DNA of 64,000 nt from the NCBI GenBank assembly GCA_963817785.1, contig CAWFPL010000008.1:186001-250000 (forward strand). The letters run 5' to 3'. Source of the DNA: JAKALD01 sp963817785. Its GTDB lineage: Bacteria; Pseudomonadota; Gammaproteobacteria; Burkholderiales; SG8-39. Under the pieces are notes generated by a model. That model saw only the letters and a list, made by a program, of their open reading frames with translations, searched no databases and was not told the DNA's origin. Below are positions 58,921-64,000 of this stretch, in pieces (the stretch's first letter is position 1; every line of letters starts with the position of its first letter). Both the position numbers and the translations under genes were made by a program.

Positions 58921-60138
58921 TTATGTCGTCTCCTGTTTGAGCGCTATGCGTGGTTTGCCGCCGGACACCTCGAAGTCCTCCGGCCGATAGCCCAGCTCGG
59001 CGAGGATCTCCTTCGTGTGCTCGCCCAGGCGGGGCGGCGCACGGTCGATACCCGGCGGGTCGTGGGCGAAGATAAAACCTGTGTTAAGCACCTCGATGGT
59101 CTCGCGCGCGATGCCGAGCACTTTCAGTGGAATCTTCAGTCCACGGCCATCGAAGTGCGACAGCGCGATCGCATCGGAAAGGTCGCGCACGGCCCCGGCC
59201 GCCACGCCGCCGTGATTCAGTAACTGCTCCCATTCCCGTGCCGGGCGTGCACTGAAGGCGCGCGTGACTTCGGCCTGCAGCGCGTCGCTGTTCCGAAGCC
59301 TCAAGCTCCGGTCCGCGAAACGCGGGTCGGCGACGAGGTCAGGACGCCGGAGCACCTGGCACAGCAGGTCGAACTGGTCGTCGCGCACTACGCCGATCGT
59401 GATGTCGCCCTCGGCGGTGGGAAAGGTATCCGCGGTAGGGGCCATACTGTAGCCGCGATTGCCCTGCTTTTCCGGCTTCATGCCGGAAACGAGATACGGC
59501 CCGAGCACCGAAACCATCATCACCATCGCGGCGTCGAACATGGCCACGTCGATGTACTGGCCCTCGCCTGTGCGATCGCGCTGCAGGAGCGCAGAGACGA
59601 TGGCAAAGGCAGCGAGCAAGCCGCTGAACGTATCGACCACCGGAAACCCGATCCGGATGGGCGGACTGCCCGGCTCGCCCGACAGGTTCATCAGGCCCGA
59701 CATGCTCTGGACGATCTGGTCGATGGCCGGGTTGGCCTTGAGCGGCCCTGACTGGCCGAAACCGGAGATTGAGCAGAAGACGATGTCGGGCTTGATCTCG
59801 CGGCACACTTGGTAGCCGAGGCCGAGCCTGTCAATCACGCCAGGCCGGAAGTTCTCGACCACCACGTTCGCCGTCGCGATGAGTCGGCGCGCCACCTCAA
59901 GGTCCGCCGCGTTCTTAAGATCGAGCACGATGGATCGTTTGCCGGCATTGACCGAGACAAAAGAGGGACCCATGCCGTCCTTGACTTGCTTGCCACCGTA
60001 ATTGCGCATGGTGTCGCCGCTCGACGATTCGACTTTCACGACGTCTGCGCCCAGCAGCCGCAAGTAATTCGTGGCAATAGGGCCGGACAGCACGTGAGTA
60101 AAATCGACGATCCGGTAGCCGTCCAGAACTTGAGGCAA
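58921..60138 (-). CDS. CaiB/BaiF (class III) CoA-transferase
   Basis: 405 aa. 'GYRIVDFTHVLSGPIATNYL', 'LGADVVKVESSSGDTMRNYG', 'VVVENFRPGVIDRLGLGYQ', 'FCSISGFGQSGPLKANPAID', and the catalytic Asp region 'IRIGFPVVDTFSGLLAAFAI'. Full length. It follows the FAH gene and precedes the TctC remnant on the same strand, so it probably activates the carboxylate brought in by the transporter. A 124-bp stretch is repeated exactly at the window end. Confidence 0.93.
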   Translation of the reverse strand: MPQVLDGYRIVDFTHVLSGPIATNYLRLLGADVVKVESSSGDTMRNYGGKQVKDGMGPSFVSVNAGKRSIVLDLKNAADLEVARRLIATANVVVENFRPGVIDRLGLGYQVCREIKPDIVFCSISGFGQSGPLKANPAIDQIVQSMSGLMNLSGEPGSPPIRIGFPVVDTFSGLLAAFAIVSALLQRDRTGEGQYIDVAMFDAAMVMMVSVLGPYLVSGMKPEKQGNRGYSMAPTADTFPTAEGDITIGVVRDDQFDLLCQVLRRPDLVADPRFADRSLRLRNSDALQAEVTRAFSARPAREWEQLLNHGGVAAGAVRDLSDAIALSHFDGRGLKIPLKVLGIARETIEVLNTGFIFAHDPPGIDRAPPRLGEHTKEILAELGYRPEDFEVSGGKPRIALKQETT

Positions 60139-60286
60139 AAGGCGCTCCTTAAAGAGGAAATGAAGTGTCAGTCCCCGTTAGGCGCTCTGGAGTAGCCGTC
60201 ACGGGAAAAAGAGCAATGATGGAATTCATGTGCCCCACTTGGGAAATTGTATGGCCTTGCACCCACATCGTTCTTTCTGCAGTTGA

Positions 60287-61150
60287 TCAACGGGCTTCCA
60301 CAATGCATCGGTTGCGTATCCATCCGATGCCTTCGATTCGGGTCGTGATTACGTCACCGAGCTGAAGGTATCGGCGGGGATCACGCACGGCGCCCGTTCC
60401 ACCGGGTGTGCCGGTGAAGATCAGGTCTCCCGGCGCCAGTTCGCACCATCGCGAAATGAATGCGATCAGTTCGGATACCGGGAAAATCAGCCGACTCGTC
60501 CGACTGTCCTGCATCCGTTCTGCGTTCACGTCACAAGAGATCGCCAAGTCATCGGGATCCTCGAAACTGTCGAGCGAAACCACGCTCGGCCCTATCGGTC
60601 CGAATGCCCGGGCGGACTTCCCCAGCGAGAATTGGGGCGGCTTGTCGCTGAACTGCTGCCTGCGATCGGAGATGTCCTGCCCGACGCAATAGCCCGCCAC
60701 GTGCTTGAGGGCGTCTTTCGCGGTGATACGCTGCCCTCTGCGGCCGATCACTACCACCAGCTCGGCCTCCCAGTCCACGCGGTTGGACGTGAGCGGAATG
60801 TCCGCCGACGGGCCCGCCAGGCTACTGGGAAATTTCGCGAAAACCATGGGAGACTTCGGCAGCTCCATATCCGCTTCCTGGGCGTGGTCTCGATAGTTGA
60901 CCCCGATACCGAACACGCTCCTCGGTCGCGGGATGCAAAGATCCAGTCTGTTTTCATCAACCGCCGGCTCGCTGCCATCCGCGTTCTGCCTGCGCGCCCA
61001 GTCCGAGAAGGCGTCCCAGTTCAAGAGCACCGACATGGGATCCGAGGCAAATTTTCCGCCAGACCGTCGCTCCACGTCGATCAGCCGGCCGCCGACCTCC
61101 AACGCCGCCCGTCCCGCCGTGCATGTCATGCGAACACCAATCATGTTCAT
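60287..61150 (-). CDS. Fumarylacetoacetate hydrolase family protein
   Basis: 287 aa. 'FGIGVNYRDHAQEADMELPK' (GxNYxxHxxE metal motif), 'VFAKFPSSLAGPSADI', 'VDWEAELVVVIGRRGQRI' (ExE metal ligands), 'GYCVGQDISDRRQQF' and 'GDLIFTGTPGGTGAVRDPRR' are characteristic. It cleaves C-C bonds or hydrolyses/decarboxylates/isomerises 2-oxo or acylpyruvate substrates with Mg2+. Between the Bug protein gene and the CaiB/BaiF gene in a leftward catabolic operon. Confidence 0.92.
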   Translation of the reverse strand: MNMIGVRMTCTAGRAALEVGGRLIDVERRSGGKFASDPMSVLLNWDAFSDWARRQNADGSEPAVDENRLDLCIPRPRSVFGIGVNYRDHAQEADMELPKSPMVFAKFPSSLAGPSADIPLTSNRVDWEAELVVVIGRRGQRITAKDALKHVAGYCVGQDISDRRQQFSDKPPQFSLGKSARAFGPIGPSVVSLDSFEDPDDLAISCDVNAERMQDSRTSRLIFPVSELIAFISRWCELAPGDLIFTGTPGGTGAVRDPRRYLQLGDVITTRIEGIGWIRNRCIVEAR

Positions 61151-61302
61151 AGCTTCTAGAGCTCCCGGATTAGACCGGACCAGCGGTTATGCATGCAATG
61201 CGGCCGCGCATTAGTCGCCACGTTGACGATGCCAAGCCGGCAGAGCCTCAATTATTCGTTAGTGGTCTGATAAACTCGAGACAGCGCGTTGCGCCGTCAC
61301 AC

Positions 61303-62307
61303 CTAGTGAGCTTTAAGTCCGGCGGATTTCGCTGCTTTTGCCCAGTTGCCGATTTCCGAGCGAATGAACGCATTGCATTGCTCAGGCGTGCTTCCGGTTG
61401 GTTCTATTCCAACTTGATTCATGCGTTCGATGAGAGCAGGCGACTGAAGTGCCTTATTGATGTCTGCGCTCAACTTTTGCACGATGTCACGGGGTGTGGC
61501 ACTCGGCACCACGATACCAATGGTGCTCGTCATGACGAAACCCGGAAAGGTTTCCGCGAACGTTGGAATCGCAGGGAATGCGGCAGAGCGTTGTGCACCG
61601 GTGATCGCGATCGGCTTGACCAAGCCCCCCTTGATGTTGGATATCTGGCCCTGTAGCAGCACCATCTGGAGCGAAACCCGCCCCGAAAACAAATCGGGAT
61701 ACGCCGCCGCCCCGCTCTTGTAAGGGATGTGCAAAATGTTGATCCCGGCGATGTTTTTAAAGCGCTCCATTGCGAGGTTCGCGCTTGTGCCGGAACCGGG
61801 CGATGCATACGTCAGCTTGCCGGGATTCTTCTTCGCGAGCGCAATCAATTCGGCAAGCGTGCTCGCTTTGAGCGACGGAGTCGCTACCAGCACCAACGGC
61901 GACTTTGCAATGGTGCTAACGCATGAAAAATCTTTCATCGTATTGTAGGGCAGACTGGATCGAATGCTGGGATTGATGTAGAAGGACGATACGACCACGC
62001 CCATCGTGTAGCCGTCCGGTGACGCCTTGGCGGTCGCTTCGGTGGCTATTACGGTTCCACCACCGGGCATATAATCGAGCACGATAGCCTGCCCCAGGAT
62101 TTTATGAAGTATCGTCGTCAGTAGCCGTATAGTGAGGTCAGTTCCGCCACCCGCAGAAAACGGGACGATCATCCGAACCGGCCGGCTCGGGAATGTTCGC
62201 GCGTTAGCTGGGGAGAGGCTCGCCCATCCAAGCATCACGAGTACCAGCGCGCCAGCAGCGAAAATGTTTTTAATTGCCCTTGCCCCCGGTGTCCTCGCCT
62301 GCATCAT
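61303..62307 (-). CDS. Bug/TctC-family tripartite tricarboxylate transporter receptor
   Basis: 334 aa from ATG 62307 with AGGAGACG upstream. N-terminal signal peptide ('FAAGALVLVMLGWASLSPAN'). Mature protein has 'PVRMIVPFSAGGGTDLTIRL' (ligand loop), 'ANLAMERFKNIAGINILHIPY' in part, and the C-terminal 'CNAFIRSEIGNWAKAAKSA'. It binds a carboxylate with high affinity and delivers it to TctAB. It can replace the broken receptor at 58613. Located between the MmgE/PrpD and FAH genes. Confidence 0.93.
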   Translation of the reverse strand: MMQARTPGARAIKNIFAAGALVLVMLGWASLSPANARTFPSRPVRMIVPFSAGGGTDLTIRLLTTILHKILGQAIVLDYMPGGGTVIATEATAKASPDGYTMGVVVSSFYINPSIRSSLPYNTMKDFSCVSTIAKSPLVLVATPSLKASTLAELIALAKKNPGKLTYASPGSGTSANLAMERFKNIAGINILHIPYKSGAAAYPDLFSGRVSLQMVLLQGQISNIKGGLVKPIAITGAQRSAAFPAIPTFAETFPGFVMTSTIGIVVPSATPRDIVQKLSADINKALQSPALIERMNQVGIEPTGSTPEQCNAFIRSEIGNWAKAAKSAGLKAH

Positions 62308-62358
62308 CGTCTCCTTAAGTTTCCTTAGGTGAGCCAATTCGTTCAGATAATGGAAGCC

Positions 62359-63828
62359 TCAGCATTTAAGTATTGTCTGCTCCATAGCCGGCTTCTCCGA
62401 CTCGACCCTGCGCCGGAGGGAATACCCCGGTCCAGATTGCCTCACCAGAAGTCTCATTAGGGGTCGTATATCGTCCATCTCTTCGATTGCATCAACGTAT
62501 TCGACGATTTGGTCAGCTTCTTCCTGACTCAGCACCATCAATGCTTGGCCGTAGTACTTATTGAGTCGTTCTTTCCGCGTCATCGGGTTCTCTGGAAAGC
62601 CTTTAAGGGGTGCGTCTAACTCACCCTTTATGACTTCGCCGTTCTTGAGCTTTATTTCGCACCGGGAATAGCCGTAAATTCCCTTCTTCATGCCGATGGC
62701 CTCCACTTCGGGATCACCAATAATGTCCACTTTCTTGGCCACATCCACGATCTCTTTCCATCTTCCGTAAGGAAAGACATGCTGCTGATACGATCTTGGC
62801 CGGTTATCGTCAAGCACCAAGGCCATGCCCACGCCAAACCGGGCGCTGAACTGCGCCGCAAAGATATCCTGGACGTCCTCGCCTTTGATCGTCCCGACCA
62901 TCTGAGCGGATCCGGGCTTAGTCCAGAAGGTCATGGCTTCAATAACCTCAGACCTGAGCTGGTGCTTCCTCTTCATGGTATAGAAAAGATCCAAGAGCCC
63001 CCACTGACCAGCGCAGTTGGAATAGTTTTTAATGGCTGCCCTCGTCGTGTACCACTCTTTGCCAAAGTCTCTTGTAAGGGCTCCCATATCATTTTCTGCT
63101 CCAGAATGGCAAAGGACGAAGCCGCACTTGCCCTCGAGAGCTTCTCGCGCACCCGTGACGCCTTCCAAGGCCAGCAATGCCGAACGTACCCCGTTGGAAG
63201 CCGCGAACCCCATATGATTTCTCTTTATCGCACCCCCTGTTGTCTGGCTGTGCTGGAAGGTACCCGCCGCCTGGCTCACAGTGATGGAAATAGCGTTCTC
63301 GGTCTTCCACTCGTCGAGGCGGAGCAGTTTGCTTGCCACCGCCGTCCCGGCAAAGGATCCGATGGTGCCCACATGGTGAAAGCCTCGTCGCATAAATGCC
63401 GGCCCACACGCCGCACCTATGCGGTTGTTGGCCTCGTACCCCGCTACCCAAGCCTCTAGAAATGCTTTGCCGGTGCTGAGCTGCCACTCCCCCACCGCCA
63501 TCGCCGCCGCCGTGGTGGCGCTCATTGAATGGGGCGAGCCGCCGTTCAGATGGTCGTCGAAGTCCCAGCCGTGGCCAAAGGAACCGTTGAGAAAAGCAGT
63601 GTTATAGACATTCGTCTTGTCGCCATAATTGACTACCGTCGCCTGTGGCGCGCCTCCCATTGCACGCATATACCGTAGAGCGGCTCTATTGCTTTCCTGA
63701 ACGGAGCCCCCGAGCATGCACCCGACGGTGTCCAGGATGAGGACTTTCGCGTAGTCAATAAGTTGCGGAGGAATATCCCCGTATTTCAAATTTACGATCC
63801 AGCTCGCAAGATCTTTGGTTTCGTTCAT
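62359..63828 (-). CDS. MmgE/PrpD family protein
   Basis: 489 aa from ATG 63828 ('MNETKDLASWIVNLKYGDIP'). 'YAKVLILDTVGCMLGGSVQ', 'FLNGSFGHGWDFDDHLNGG' with conserved Asp-Asp-His, 'KNYSNCAGQWGLLDLFYTM' and a C-terminal 'GFPENPMTRKERLNKYYGQA' follow the family. It differs strongly from the paralogue at 27618 and has lower GC content than the rest of the operon, suggesting a different origin. Presumed dehydratase or isomerase for a branched carboxylate. First gene of the leftward TTT-associated group inside the window. Confidence 0.9.
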   Translation of the reverse strand: MNETKDLASWIVNLKYGDIPPQLIDYAKVLILDTVGCMLGGSVQESNRAALRYMRAMGGAPQATVVNYGDKTNVYNTAFLNGSFGHGWDFDDHLNGGSPHSMSATTAAAMAVGEWQLSTGKAFLEAWVAGYEANNRIGAACGPAFMRRGFHHVGTIGSFAGTAVASKLLRLDEWKTENAISITVSQAAGTFQHSQTTGGAIKRNHMGFAASNGVRSALLALEGVTGAREALEGKCGFVLCHSGAENDMGALTRDFGKEWYTTRAAIKNYSNCAGQWGLLDLFYTMKRKHQLRSEVIEAMTFWTKPGSAQMVGTIKGEDVQDIFAAQFSARFGVGMALVLDDNRPRSYQQHVFPYGRWKEIVDVAKKVDIIGDPEVEAIGMKKGIYGYSRCEIKLKNGEVIKGELDAPLKGFPENPMTRKERLNKYYGQALMVLSQEEADQIVEYVDAIEEMDDIRPLMRLLVRQSGPGYSLRRRVESEKPAMEQTILKC

Positions 63829-63876
63829 GGATTGAGTCTTCCTCTTTTCACTGCACCGCACATTCGGATCGCCTTC

Positions 63877-64000
63877 GCGGTGGGAAAGGTATCCGCGGTA
63901 GGGGCCATACTGTAGCCGCGATTGCCCTGCTTTTCCGGCTTCATGCCGGAAACGAGATACGGCCCGAGCACCGAAACCATCATCACCATCGCGGCGTCGA
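63877..64000 (-). pseudogene. Partial second copy of the CaiB/BaiF gene (runs off the window)
   Basis: These 124 bp are identical to 59414-59537, inside the CaiB/BaiF gene, in the same orientation. Read leftward the frame gives 'AMVMMVSVLGPYLVSGMKPE' and 'GYSMAPTADTFPTAE', then breaks at 63876 where similarity ends. So the copy lacks its 3' half; its 5' half lies beyond the window. Confidence 0.85.

Overview
The window is GC-rich chromosomal DNA from a Proteobacterium, most likely a Betaproteobacterium (Burkholderiales-like). This inference rests on several Bug/TctC-type solute-binding proteins, TctA/TctB transporters, many class III (CaiB/BaiF) CoA-transferases, MmgE/PrpD proteins and a tRNA(Asn)-like 3' end. 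No rRNA, complete tRNA or CRISPR array was seen. Insertion sequences and decayed genes are dense, so this is an accessory, rearranging region.

Layout. (1) 1-1402: 3' part of a SagB-type tandem nitroreductase gene. (2) 1528-19225: a large inverted-repeat structure. Each arm (1545-6806 and 11167-19219) carries, from inside outward, a 134-bp nested palindrome, an unknown 291-292 aa protein, a zinc-finger/coiled-coil protein, a Rep-like protein, two small proteins and a large serine recombinase. The right arm is interrupted by a complete IS21-family element with a 6-bp target duplication. Between the arms lies 4.4 kb of cargo, including an operon of a 116-aa unknown protein and a tandem-HTH/GIY-YIG protein. 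(3) 19494-20160: IS200/IS605 element. (4) 20186-31747: catabolic cluster with enoyl-CoA hydratase, biotin carrier, GntR regulator, CaiB/BaiF CoA-transferase, two acyl-CoA carboxylase beta subunits, MmgE/PrpD and a NitT/TauT-type ABC importer. (5) 31748-36200: IS graveyard around an orphan panD. (6) 36216-42292: IclR regulator, CapA-like protein, aldehyde dehydrogenase, GMC oxidoreductase. (7) 42920-52619: second biotin-dependent carboxylase cluster with CoA-transferase A/B, an amidohydrolase, a truncated duplicate carboxyltransferase and an MFS transporter. (8) 53784-64000: Asp/Glu-racemase-like protein, then a leftward tripartite tricarboxylate transporter locus with CaiB/BaiF, FAH, Bug protein and MmgE/PrpD, broken by an IS630 copy.

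How the genes fit together. The metabolic parts are import-activate-convert modules for unknown carboxylates: a transporter (ABC, TTT or MFS), CoA activation (CaiB/BaiF or ScoAB), carboxylation by biotin enzymes, and hydratase/PrpD/FAH steps. In both carboxylase clusters the biotin carboxylase subunit is the broken one while carboxyltransferase and biotin carrier remain open. Two operons share a diverged upstream repeat with palindromic, operator-like motifs.

The strongest candidates for something undescribed are the inverted composite serine-recombinase/Rep element with its long palindromes, and the HTH-HTH-GIY-YIG plus 116-aa gene pair in its cargo.
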